DNA from: Chitinophagaceae bacterium UBA2793
GTDB taxonomy: Bacteria; Bacteroidota; Bacteroidia; Chitinophagales; Chitinophagaceae
Length of the DNA stretch: 26,360 nt
Assembly (NCBI GenBank): GCA_002352045.1
Contig: DEHT01000058.1
Location: forward strand, 1-26,360
Direction: 5' to 3'
Under the pieces are notes generated by a model. That model was given only the letters and a program-made list of their open reading frames with translations. It was not told the origin of the DNA and ran no database searches. The number at the start of each line of letters is the position of its first letter. The stretch's first letter is position 1. Below are positions 1 through 9,000 of this stretch, in pieces. A program made the position numbers and the translations under genes.

Positions 1-1076
1 AGTGTAGCAACTACTGCAGCACCCAGCCCTTTTGGTATCATAATAGAAATAGCAGCTTTATCCATCAACGGCTCATTTTTACTAATCACAAATTTTACTA
101 CAATTATTCTCACAATAATAAGAACAGCAGTAAATACGGCACTCCAAACCAGCCAATCAATTCTTTCAATTTGAATACTCATGCCAATAAATAGAAAGAA
201 AAAAGTACGCAACAGGAAAATAAGTTCTGCAAAAAAATCTTTTTCTCCGGGTGGTAATACTATATTTTGATTAGGTATTATTCTTTCAATAATCTTGGGT
301 TCAAAATATTTCAAATTACCAATTGCAATACCAAACGAAAGTGCTGTTAAAGGGCCACTGAATTTTAAATATTCAGCAAGGCCGTAAAGAATAAATAAAA
401 ATGCCGGCGTTGAAAACTTGGTATTTTTTAAATGAGGAAGTTTATTTACAATAAACGACCATAGAAATGCACCACCCACTCCAATTACCAATGCCATAAT
501 AAGTGCAACAAAAAATTGGGAGATTACTGTGTTTGCCGTAATATTTTCACCGGTTAGCATAACCGAAAGAATACTGATAGGTATGGCCAGGGTAAACAAA
601 TCTGTTTCGGCCGATTCAAGAATTAATGTGGTAGTGGTTTTGGCTTTTATAGGCAGTTTACGGGCTAACCCTACCACTACTGCCGAAGAAGTGCCGCCTA
701 ATGCTGTTCCTAAAAATAGACAACTTAACCAGTGCAAATCAAATACAATCCAAGTTAAAGCACCCAATACAATAGCGGTAGATAAAAAACCAAAAAATGT
801 AATACCGGCAGTATCTTTAAACGAAGTTTTAATTTCATCTATTTTAAGATCGGTACCGCTTTCAAATAAAATAAAAATCAAAACCAGGTTACTGAATATA
901 GGTCCAAACTTTCCAAAGTCGGCCGGGTTTACAAATTTAAAAACCGGGCCGAGTAATAAGCCAATTAAAATTAAACCCAATACATCGGGTATGCTTCGTC
1001 TCTCAAACACTCCACTAAAGTAGTGGCCAATAAAAATGAACAACCCAATGATTATAATGATGAGAGATGTGGACAT
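1..1076 (-). CDS. Cation/proton antiporter (NhaP/Kef-like), partial at left edge
   Basis: Reading the minus strand from the ATG at 1076 gives 358 codons without a stop up to the window edge, so the C-terminus is missing. The start reads MSTSLIIIIIGLFIFIGHYF, followed by FERRSIPDVLGLILIGLLLG, which is typical of the N-terminus of monovalent cation:proton antiporters (CPA superfamily, Na_H_Exchanger fold). Long hydrophobic segments alternate with short loops. The segment GGTSSAVVVGLARKLP and the later LILESAETD match the central membrane helices; the usual ion-binding N-D or D-D pair appears here as T-D. A late IPKGLGAAVV segment resembles the PRGL/PKGL motif of NhaP-like exchangers. Likely role: inner-membrane exchange of Na+ or K+ for H+, for pH or salt homeostasis. 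Which ion is used cannot be told. The family call is secure; the subfamily is not. Confidence 0.88.
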   Translation of the reverse strand, partial: MSTSLIIIIIGLFIFIGHYFSGVFERRSIPDVLGLILIGLLLGPVFKFVNPADFGKFGPIFSNLVLIFILFESGTDLKIDEIKTSFKDTAGITFFGFLSTAIVLGALTWIVFDLHWLSCLFLGTALGGTSSAVVVGLARKLPIKAKTTTTLILESAETDLFTLAIPISILSVMLTGENITANTVISQFFVALIMALVIGVGGAFLWSFIVNKLPHLKNTKFSTPAFLFILYGLAEYLKFSGPLTALSFGIAIGNLKYFEPKIIERIIPNQNIVLPPGEKDFFAELIFLLRTFFFLFIGMSIQIERIDWLVWSAVFTAVLIIVRIIVVKFVISKNEPLMDKAAISIMIPKGLGAAVVAT

Positions 1077-1109
1077 TTACTTTTACTACATTTTAGTTAG
1101 TAAAATTAC

Positions 1110-1134
1110 AAAATAGCCTACTTTAATTATCAAA
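1110..1134 (-). promoter_or_regulatory. Possible promoter of the antiporter gene
   Basis: On the minus strand TTTG (1131-1134) is followed after about 14 nt by TAGGCTATTTTG, whose last part (1110-1116, TATTTTG) only approximates the Bacteroidota -7 box TAnnTTTG. An inverted repeat, TTTTACTA (1081-1088) and TAGTAAAA (1098-1105), lies between this and the start codon and could form a small leader hairpin. This is a weak match in a short intergenic region. Confidence 0.3.
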
Positions 1135-1217
1135 CAACATTTTATTGTTATGTTAGATTATTCAAAAAAGGCACGGCTTTTTTTTCTCGCAACGAACGCA
1201 AAGAGAAAACTGTTTCC

Positions 1218-4200
1218 TTAAAACAAAGCCCTTACAGCTGCCCTACCGGTATGTACCGTATTTGCCGAGCCCGGTTTTCGCCCTTCATAATTTATGCTTA
1301 ACTCAATATTACCGGCAATGCGTTTGGTAAATTCAATATTCCAAAGAAAGTTTTTTCCGGGAAGCAAGCCATCTAATAATGCATAACCCACCGTTGTATT
1401 TTCGGAAGAAGGGTACCCCTTGAAGCGAATATTATCAAATGTAAACTTTGCGGTAATGCTGCTATTGGCAAGGGTATTGTACTTAACATCTAAATTCAAT
1501 GCATTGTTGTTTGCTTTTTCTAATGAATCAATTCTGTTCTTTTTAAAACTCATTAAATAACCAAGAGTAACCCTTATATTCGACCGATATATATAACTAA
1601 TATTGGGTTCGGCATAATAACTTTCAATGTCGAAATTTCTATTATTAAATTTAGACGAACTACTGGTTAGCTGATTATTAATTTTTCTAAAACTAAAAGT
1701 GCTTACAATATTACGCTTGTAATTAACTCTCCATTTAGAGCTGATGTTATCTAAAATACGGCTCTCTAATCCATAGCTGAGTAATGTTTTTGAAGTTGCC
1801 TTACTGTGGGTAAATTCAAAGCCCCATTTACTGCTGGTTCGGTTATAATAATAAGTATTGGAAACAAAGGAACTAAGGGCAATCAAATTGGTATCGGCCA
1901 AAGTTTTTCCAAAAGGATTAAACAAAAAATCGCCGTTGCCAACTACCTTTTTATTAACCTGCAATGCAGAGCTGCTGGTACTTCTGTACAATATTTTTTT
2001 TATTCCTTTTTTGGCATTAGCAGCTTTAAGAATGGCTTTGGGATTGAGCGATAAAGCATAATTAAACTGCAGGTAATTTGCTTTTATATATTGATTAGAA
2101 GGACTGAAAATTCTGATATATTTCCGCTGATCCTGAAATTGTGCTTCTTCAAATTCGTTTAGCTCGGGTATTCCATTAGCATTATAATCTATCCAGGTAT
2201 ATTGCCCCTGCCCTGCCGGAACTTCTACATAAGAAAATTCTCTTTTTTGTTCCTGTCCACTTCCCAATTCGTACAATACATTTCCATTAATAAATCCCTT
2301 TAATTCGGTGATATAATACTCTGCCCTACCTAAAATACTTTGATCTGCTTTTTGTTTGCTAAGGGTTGAATTGTCAACAATTAAATCCCGGTAAGTAAGA
2401 TTAAAGCGTACCTGGTGTTGTTGATTTTTTAATAGTTCGGCAAACAAATTATAGTTGTTGCTCTTATCGGCCTGAACTAAATTTTTACTGAGAGGTAATT
2501 TATCGTTGCGCCTATAATAGCTCATGCCCCATTTATTCAGTTTCTCCTGGTTGCTTTTTACATACATTTCATAAATATCAAAAGCAAAACTGCCGGCAGC
2601 CAATGTATCGGCCAGAATATTCTTTTGCCTGTTATGTTCTCCGGTATATTTTAGCCCGGCTTGCATTTTCCGAAATTTTGAAAAGGTTTTACTAAGATTA
2701 GCATAAGGCCTTATGAAATTCCCTTTGGTCAAAAGGTCTTTTACATTGGTATTAGATAATTGTGTTTCTAATCTCCAGCCATTAAATTGTCGAAAGAAAT
2801 CAATGCTTTGTAACCAACCATTAAAATGATCGCTTCGGGTATAGTTTTTTATTTCTACTCTAATGAAGTTGCCTGCAGTATCGTTCAGTTTTATTGATGC
2901 ATTACTAATATGCTCATTGGCCGGAGGTCGATTATAGAGCATACTCCAATCTCTCAAGAACTCAACATTGCGAAGCCTTTCGAGTGCTTTAAATTTATCT
3001 TGCACAAACTCGTAACCAATACTGGTTTGCATTTGCAATTGTTTGCTGCCAATACGAATGCGGTTGCTATCCAATTGCAGGTGGAGCTTTAAAGCAACCC
3101 CTTTATCATTTTGTTTATCTTTTGATGAAAAAAGATTTACATCGTAGTTGCTCATGGCAGTTTCTGCCTTTAAGATTGTATTTGGTTGAATGTGATATTG
3201 AGCACCCACCGATATCACTTGCAATTTTTTAGGAGTTACTAAAAGCGTTACCGGCTCCCAATCGCCTTGTGGTACATTGTTAATATCGGGTTCAACCCAC
3301 TCAAAGGCTCTGCCATTGGTAGCGTTTAGCTGTTGCCGGTAGTTTCCTTTTCCGGGGCCCAAATAACTAAATGCGGGACTGTAAAGAGCAGCTAAAGGAT
3401 TAGTGCTTACAACAAAAATGCTATCCGTATGGCTGCCTGCATTGTTGATGTATGTAGTATCTTTTTTACTGTACAGTATTTTACCGGCCGACAACGTATC
3501 CCGGTAGGCGGTTTGATAATATGCTGATGCTATACTGTCGCCAATATTGGCCAAAAATTGTTTCTGCGATTCATCCAGCGTTTGATCAATGGCAGAGTTT
3601 CTAGCATCCTGGTTTGAATAAACTCCGGTGGTTAGCAACAATTTTTTGCCAAACTGCATTTCGTTGTTTACATAAATTTGAGAATTTAAAAAATTACGAT
3701 CGCTGTATTCAAACTCTACCTGTATGCGGCTATCTTTTGTAATCATACGTTTAGGGGTAAACGTAATTTCTGAAGTGTTGTAATTAATCACATAATCCTG
3801 GTCTTCGCCACGCTGCATCAATATGCCATCAATAAAAACTCTTTCTGTGCCTGCCAGTATTACAAAATACAATTCGTTGTTGGCACCTTGTAATCGATAT
3901 GGGCCCTGGTTTCCTTCTAAAGCGGTTAATATATTTCTGGTAAATTTTCCTTTGGCGATGGCACCACTTGCCAGCAAAGAGTTATGAATATTTTTTGAAA
4001 GCTTATTATCTGTTAAAAAAGAAACGCCCTGCAACCGTTTGTAAAAATTGAGAAAGTAGTTTTTGCTTTGTCTTATATCAATATCGCCAAAATTTAGTTG
4101 CCAGCTTTTCTTTTTAACCTGTAAATAAATACGGTCAAAATCTCTTAAATCCTGTGTATTCCCTTCGGGTTGAATAGGCAGGTTGTTATCAGTGATAGCT

Positions 4201-4727
4201 GCCGTAAGTTCAAGGCTATCGCCAATAAAGCCACTCAGTTGCAGATTCATACTACTATTAACCACAGCATCCTGGCTATTGCCAAAAGAAATTGAACGAC
4301 CAAAACTTCCTTCCGATTGAATGCCGTTAAAATCCATAAATGGATTTACAGGTTTGGTACCGGTTCGCACCCTTGGCGATTTTTCTGCCAGGAAAAAATA
4401 TCGAACACTATCATAATTGTATCGGCGATTTATTGCATTTAATTTAAAGGGAAATACACGGTATTGAACTATTACAAAATCTTCCGATGGTTTCTTTAAC
4501 CAAATTAACGTACTGTTTACTTCATTAATAACATAATCGGCTACAGGTACATTTTCAATTAAAACAGAATTTGGCACAATGCTCATAGAGTCTAATAGAA
4601 GTGTATCGGTATCTACCTTCAGTAGTTTCCGCCGAATATTTGAGCCGTGATGATGTACCTGTGCCCTGGCAATTTGCAACGACAAAATACATATAAGCAG
4701 TAAGTATATTTTTTTGGGGCTCAACAA
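1218..4727 (-). CDS. Large SprA-like outer-membrane beta-barrel protein, function unknown
   Basis: The product is 1169 aa. The start must be TTG at 4727: a stop codon lies three codons upstream, the next in-frame Met is residue 48, and only the TTG start keeps the signal peptide (hydrophobic core about residues 7-18, cut near ARA|Q). Residues about 45-105 resemble a small beta domain that precedes the barrel. Then come GSFGRSISFGNSQD and a long series of alternating amphipathic strands (for example FDRIYLQV, DSRIQVEFEYSDRNF), ending in a C-terminal Phe (RAAVRALF) as expected for a BAM substrate. The pattern recalls the repeat units of the gliding/type IX secretion protein SprA, but the protein is far shorter, so this is a relative and not SprA. 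Residues 847-858 (DYNANGIPELNE) have EF-hand loop spacing. The substrate or partner is unknown. It stands alone, with no obvious operon partner. Confidence 0.8.
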   Translation of the reverse strand: MLSPKKIYLLLICILSLQIARAQVHHHGSNIRRKLLKVDTDTLLLDSMSIVPNSVLIENVPVADYVINEVNSTLIWLKKPSEDFVIVQYRVFPFKLNAINRRYNYDSVRYFFLAEKSPRVRTGTKPVNPFMDFNGIQSEGSFGRSISFGNSQDAVVNSSMNLQLSGFIGDSLELTAAITDNNLPIQPEGNTQDLRDFDRIYLQVKKKSWQLNFGDIDIRQSKNYFLNFYKRLQGVSFLTDNKLSKNIHNSLLASGAIAKGKFTRNILTALEGNQGPYRLQGANNELYFVILAGTERVFIDGILMQRGEDQDYVINYNTSEITFTPKRMITKDSRIQVEFEYSDRNFLNSQIYVNNEMQFGKKLLLTTGVYSNQDARNSAIDQTLDESQKQFLANIGDSIASAYYQTAYRDTLSAGKILYSKKDTTYINNAGSHTDSIFVVSTNPLAALYSPAFSYLGPGKGNYRQQLNATNGRAFEWVEPDINNVPQGDWEPVTLLVTPKKLQVISVGAQYHIQPNTILKAETAMSNYDVNLFSSKDKQNDKGVALKLHLQLDSNRIRIGSKQLQMQTSIGYEFVQDKFKALERLRNVEFLRDWSMLYNRPPANEHISNASIKLNDTAGNFIRVEIKNYTRSDHFNGWLQSIDFFRQFNGWRLETQLSNTNVKDLLTKGNFIRPYANLSKTFSKFRKMQAGLKYTGEHNRQKNILADTLAAGSFAFDIYEMYVKSNQEKLNKWGMSYYRRNDKLPLSKNLVQADKSNNYNLFAELLKNQQHQVRFNLTYRDLIVDNSTLSKQKADQSILGRAEYYITELKGFINGNVLYELGSGQEQKREFSYVEVPAGQGQYTWIDYNANGIPELNEFEEAQFQDQRKYIRIFSPSNQYIKANYLQFNYALSLNPKAILKAANAKKGIKKILYRSTSSSALQVNKKVVGNGDFLFNPFGKTLADTNLIALSSFVSNTYYYNRTSSKWGFEFTHSKATSKTLLSYGLESRILDNISSKWRVNYKRNIVSTFSFRKINNQLTSSSSKFNNRNFDIESYYAEPNISYIYRSNIRVTLGYLMSFKKNRIDSLEKANNNALNLDVKYNTLANSSITAKFTFDNIRFKGYPSSENTTVGYALLDGLLPGKNFLWNIEFTKRIAGNIELSINYEGRKPGSANTVHTGRAAVRALF

Positions 4728-4871
4728 ATGTTTTTATGAATGAAAATAACGAATTAAAAATAGCACTATTATTCAACAAGACTAAAAGAGCAAATTATAA
4801 TATTGATTCTTCTGAATATAATTAATAATGCATACAGTAAAAGACAAGCCAATGCCTCATTTAGTTGCAAC

Positions 4872-4900
4872 AAAAAAGCTCCTGCCAGGCAGAAGCTTTT
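4872..4900 (-). terminator. Rho-independent terminator after the NlpC/P60 gene
   Basis: The arms AAAAGCTcCTGCC (4874-4886) and GGCAGaAGCTTTT (4888-4900) pair over 12 of 13 positions. On the minus strand the hairpin is followed by a run of T. It lies about 20 bp past the stop of the NlpC/P60 gene. Confidence 0.75.
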
Positions 4901-4920
4901 AAAAAAATTTGAAAATAGTT

Positions 4921-5574
4921 TTACAACTCTGAGTTTTTTTGATAAGGTCTTCCTGCTCCAATAAATCTTTTGCCGAAATAATTATCATTTAAATTACTAA
5001 TGGTAACACCCCGGCTTGTGCTGGCATGCACAAAATAGTTGTTGGCTAAATATACACCCACATGGCTTACTCCGCCCCTGGTATTAAAAAATACCAAATC
5101 ACCCTCCTGCATTTCATCCCTGTTAATTTTTTCAGAACTGGCATACTGCTCTCTTGCCGTACGTGGTACGCCGGTAAAATAAACCGTACTTAAAAGCAGT
5201 CCGGTAAATGCACTGCAATCAATCCCTTTCTTGGTAGTACCGCCATAGCGATACGCCGTATTCCACCACTCTTCTATAAAACCAAAAAGTGAAACATTGC
5301 TGATAGATTCAGCTTCTATGTCCATTAATTGAGCATATTTAAACTGAAGTAAATTGCAGGCCTCTGTGGACAGCTTACCCAGGGTTGATAAAGGTGCAGC
5401 TTTTTTTACTTCGGACGATTGGGCTTGAACGATGGGTGCAACAGCTACTGAGTGAGCAATCGCATCATTTTTAAACTCGATTCCTTCAATAAATCTAATA
5501 GAAGGTTGTGCTTTTGCACTTAAAAAAAATACCGATGAGCTGATGATAACAGCAAGGAGCCTTAAGCTTTTCAT
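4921..5574 (-). CDS. Secreted NlpC/P60 (C40) peptidoglycan endopeptidase
   Basis: The product is 217 aa with an N-terminal signal peptide (residues 1-22, cut near AKA|Q). The C-terminal half, about 95-212, is an NlpC/P60 domain with the catalytic Cys120 in GIDCSAF, His171 in GVSHVGVY and a third polar residue, His183, in FVHAS. The overall size and layout (short variable N-terminus plus one NlpC/P60 domain, no SH3b or LysM repeats visible) resemble E. coli MepS (Spr). The family cleaves D-Glu-meso-DAP or related cross-bridge peptides in peptidoglycan, so it probably works in the periplasm in wall growth or turnover. The gene is transcribed alone, divergent from dnaE, and is followed by a terminator. 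The family and catalytic residues are clear; the exact bond cut is inferred. Confidence 0.93.
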   Translation of the reverse strand: MKSLRLLAVIISSSVFFLSAKAQPSIRFIEGIEFKNDAIAHSVAVAPIVQAQSSEVKKAAPLSTLGKLSTEACNLLQFKYAQLMDIEAESISNVSLFGFIEEWWNTAYRYGGTTKKGIDCSAFTGLLLSTVYFTGVPRTAREQYASSEKINRDEMQEGDLVFFNTRGGVSHVGVYLANNYFVHASTSRGVTISNLNDNYFGKRFIGAGRPYQKNSEL

Positions 5575-6082
5575 ACGTAAAATGATTGGTTTTACCGTAT
5601 GTACGACTTTGGTCTGTTGTTTCTCTTTCTCTGTTTGTTGTGTCTTTAAAATTGTTCTGTTGTTAATTACTTGCCTAAATATTCTTGTCCTACAAACAAA
5701 TGATTAAATAGTTTTTAAATAGAATAAAGTGCGGCGAAGGTAAGCCAAAGGCCCCTAAGCACCAACCAATTTATCAATTTATTGTGATAAGGTAGTAATA
5801 TTCATACTCAAATTTAATTTCAAATTAATATGAACAATCGTAAAATTTAATCACAATTATATACTCTCTGTGGATAACGGCGAGTTTAAAACATTATTGT
5901 AACGATATTTGTAAGCTTGCAGATTCCCAAGTTTTGGGTTAGTTGAATATTTAATTTCATTGTATTAAAGTGATGCCTGCCGCCTGTTTAATCATACATA
6001 ATCAGAAGGTACCTTATCAACTATTGTACTAACCGTTTTTGGGAAAACTGCAATTTATCTTAATTAAATATTTGAATTATAC
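5575..6082. other. 508-bp divergent intergenic region between the NlpC/P60 gene and dnaE
   Basis: No gene, RNA gene or ORF of note is visible. It holds one perfect DnaA-box sequence (5869-5877), a TAAATTTG on the minus strand at 5809-5816 that matches the -7 consensus but lies 235 bp from the NlpC/P60 start, and a short hairpin CCCAA-GTT-TTGGG (5926-5938). I find no perfect TAnnTTTG in front of dnaE. The 130 bp next to the NlpC/P60 gene are rich in T on the plus strand. Confidence 0.5.
5869..5877 (-). promoter_or_regulatory. DnaA-box-like motif upstream of dnaE
   Basis: TGTGGATAA on the plus strand, or TTATCCACA on the minus strand, equals the classical DnaA-box consensus. A single box 206 bp before dnaE is not an origin, but it may be a site of DnaA control or a chance hit. 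Confidence 0.35.
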
Positions 6083-9000
6083 ATGAAGTTTTCGCACCTG
6101 CACGTACACACACAATATTCGCTGCTGGATGGAGCTGCATCCATCAAAAATTTATATAAAAAAGCCAAAGCCGATGGTATGCCTGCCCTGGCTATTAGCG
6201 ACCACGGCAATATGTTTGGAGCATTTGAATTTGTGAAAGAAGCATACAAACTTAAAAACGAGGATGGTATTCTTCCAGTAAAACCCATAGTAGGCTGCGA
6301 GTTTTATATAACGCAGGACCGTACCCGAAAAACTTTTAGCAAAGAAGAAAAAGATCCACGCCATCATCAAATATTATTGGCTAAAAACGAAGTGGGATAC
6401 AAAAACTTAGTAAAACTTACTTCGCTGGGTTATATAGAAGGAATGTACAGCAAATACCCCCGAATTGACAAGCAACTCATTCATAAATACCACGAAGGGT
6501 TAATTGCTACCACCTGCTGTCTTGGAGCATTGGTGCCACAAACCATTTTAAAACATGGCGAAGAAGAAGGGGAAAATGAATTTAAATGGTGGCTCAATAT
6601 TTTCCAAGACGATTATTATGTGGAATTGCAACGGCATGGCATGCACGAACAAGACAAGGTAAACGAAATATTATTGAAGTATGCAAAAAAATACAATGTA
6701 AAAGTTATTGCCAGCAACGATAGTCATTATGTAGATCAAAAAGATTTTAATGCCCATGATATACTCCTATGCATCAATACCGGTGAAAAACAAAGTACGC
6801 CTGCCATGCGTGAGTTTGCCGATGATGATGTAAATATTAAAAACAAACGCTTTGCTTTTCCGAACGATCAGTTCTTTATGAAAACCACTGCTCAAATGAG
6901 CGAAGTGTTTAAAGACCTTCCGGAAGCAATAGACAATACAAACGAAATTGTTGATAAGGTACAGTTGCTCAATCTTACTAAAGACATACTGCTCCCTCAC
7001 TTTGTAGTGCCGCCCAATTTTAAGTCGCAGGAAGAGTACCTGGCAAGCATCACCTGGGCCGGTGCAAAAAAACGCTACCAAATATTAACTCCCGAAGCCG
7101 AAGAACGCATTCAGTTTGAATTGAGTGTTATTGAAAAAATGGGCTTTGCCGGTTACTTTTTAATTGTGAGCGATTTCATCAAAGCAGGTAGAGAAATTGG
7201 TGTATTTGTTGGGCCCGGCCGTGGTTCGGCAGCCGGCTCGGTGGTGGCCTACTGCATTGGCATTACCAATATTGACCCCATTAAATACAATTTACTTTTT
7301 GAGCGTTTTTTAAATCCGGAGCGAAAGAGCATGCCCGATATTGATACAGATTTTGATGATGATGGCAGGCAAAAAGTAATTGACTATGTGGTGCAGAAAT
7401 ATGGTAAAAACCAGGTGGCGCAAATTATTACTTATGGCACCATGGCCGCAAAGTCGAGCATAGCCGATGTAGCAAGAGTAATGGATTTACCCTTGCCCGA
7501 AAGCAGGGAATTAACCAAAATGGTTCCGGAAAAACCCGGCATATCTTTAAAAAGATTGTTGCAGGCACCTATTACCGATGATGAAAAACAAAACGATAAA
7601 GATAAAAGCCTAACCGAAAAAGAGCAATTGGGAGCAGAAGATATAGAAAATGTAAAAAGGCTAAGAGAAGTATATAATAACGACCCCATTAAAGGGACCA
7701 TTCTAAAAGAAGCTGAAATTTTAGAAGGCTCTGTTCGAAATACAGGCATTCATGCGGCCGGTATCATCATTGCGCCAAAAGACCTTACCGAATTAATTCC
7801 TGTGGCCACTTCAAAAGAATCTGATTTGTGGCTTACACAAATTGAAGGAAATTCTATTGAAGAAGCCGGAGTAATTAAAATGGATTTTTTGGGTTTAAAA
7901 ACACTCAGCATTTTAAAAACTGCTCTGGGCCTTATAAAACAAAATCATGGAGTAGAAATAAGTATCGACGAAATTTCTTTGGAAGATGAAACCACCTATC
8001 AACTATATCAACGGGGCGATACCAATGGTACATTTCAATTTGAAAGCCCCGGTATGCAAAAATATTTAAGGGAGCTTAAGCCCGATCAGTTTGGTGACCT
8101 TATTGCAATGAATGCTTTGTACCGCCCCGGCCCCATTGCATATATTCCACAATTTATTGCCCGTAAGCATGGCCGTGAAGAAGTAGTGTACGATTTGCCG
8201 GAGATGAAAGAATATTTGGAAGAAACATATGGCATTACCGTTTACCAGGAACAAGTGATGTTACTTTCGCAAAAGCTGGCCGGCTTTAGTAAAGGTGATG
8301 CCGATGTTTTAAGAAAAGCAATGGGTAAAAAGCAAATAGAAACGCTTACAAAAATGAAAGCCCAGTTTGTGAAAGGTGCAACGGCAAAAGGTCATCCTGA
8401 AGATAAGCTCAATAAAATATGGGCCGATTGGGAAGCATTTGCTCAATACGCTTTTAATAAATCGCATTCTACCTGCTATGCTTTTGTGGCTTATCAAACT
8501 GCTTATTTAAAAGCACATTATCCAAGCGAGTACATGGCGGCAGTACTAAACCATGCAGGCAGTATTGATAAAATTACCTTCTTTATGGAAGAGTGCCGCA
8601 GAATGGGTATTAAAGTATTAGGTCCCGATATTAATGAGTCGCATAGCGGCTTTGCCGTAAATAAAAACGGTGAAGTACGTTTTGGTTTTAGTGGTTTAAA
8701 AGGGGTGGGCGAAGCTGCCATTGATAATATTGTGGAAGAACGTAGCAAACATGGCAGCTTTACAAATATTTTTGATTTTGCAAAAAGAGTAAATCTTAGA
8801 GCGGTAAATAAAAAATCAATGGAAAGCCTTATTTATGGTGGTGCTTTCGATTGTTTTAAAGAATATCACAGGGCTCAATATTTTTATGCACCCCCCGGTG
8901 ATATTAGCTCTTTAGAAAAGATTTTGAAATTTGGTTCGGTATTTCAATCGCAATCGGCCAATGCTACCAACACACTATTTGGCGATTTACAAATGCCCGA

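Noticed and set aside
529..1023. A 164-codon open frame on the plus strand
   Set aside because: It is the reverse shadow of the antiporter gene, whose minus-strand frame has strong family motifs.
1165..1185. Possible terminator for the large outer-membrane gene (A and T runs around GGCACGGC)
   Set aside because: The GC part is not complementary (GGC and GGC in the same sense), so only a weak AT stem remains.
4555..4779. A 74-codon minus-strand frame across the start of the large outer-membrane gene
   Set aside because: It reads the signal-peptide region in a shifted frame and loses the conserved domain. It is kept only as a caution about the TTG start.
5809..5816. Perfect TAAATTTG on the minus strand as the NlpC/P60 promoter
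   Set aside because: It is 235 bp from the start codon, and with no support for such a long leader I do not call it a promoter.
5869..5877. Chromosomal replication origin near dnaE
   Set aside because: Only one DnaA box is present, with no box cluster, no AT-rich unwinding repeats and no dnaA or dnaN nearby.
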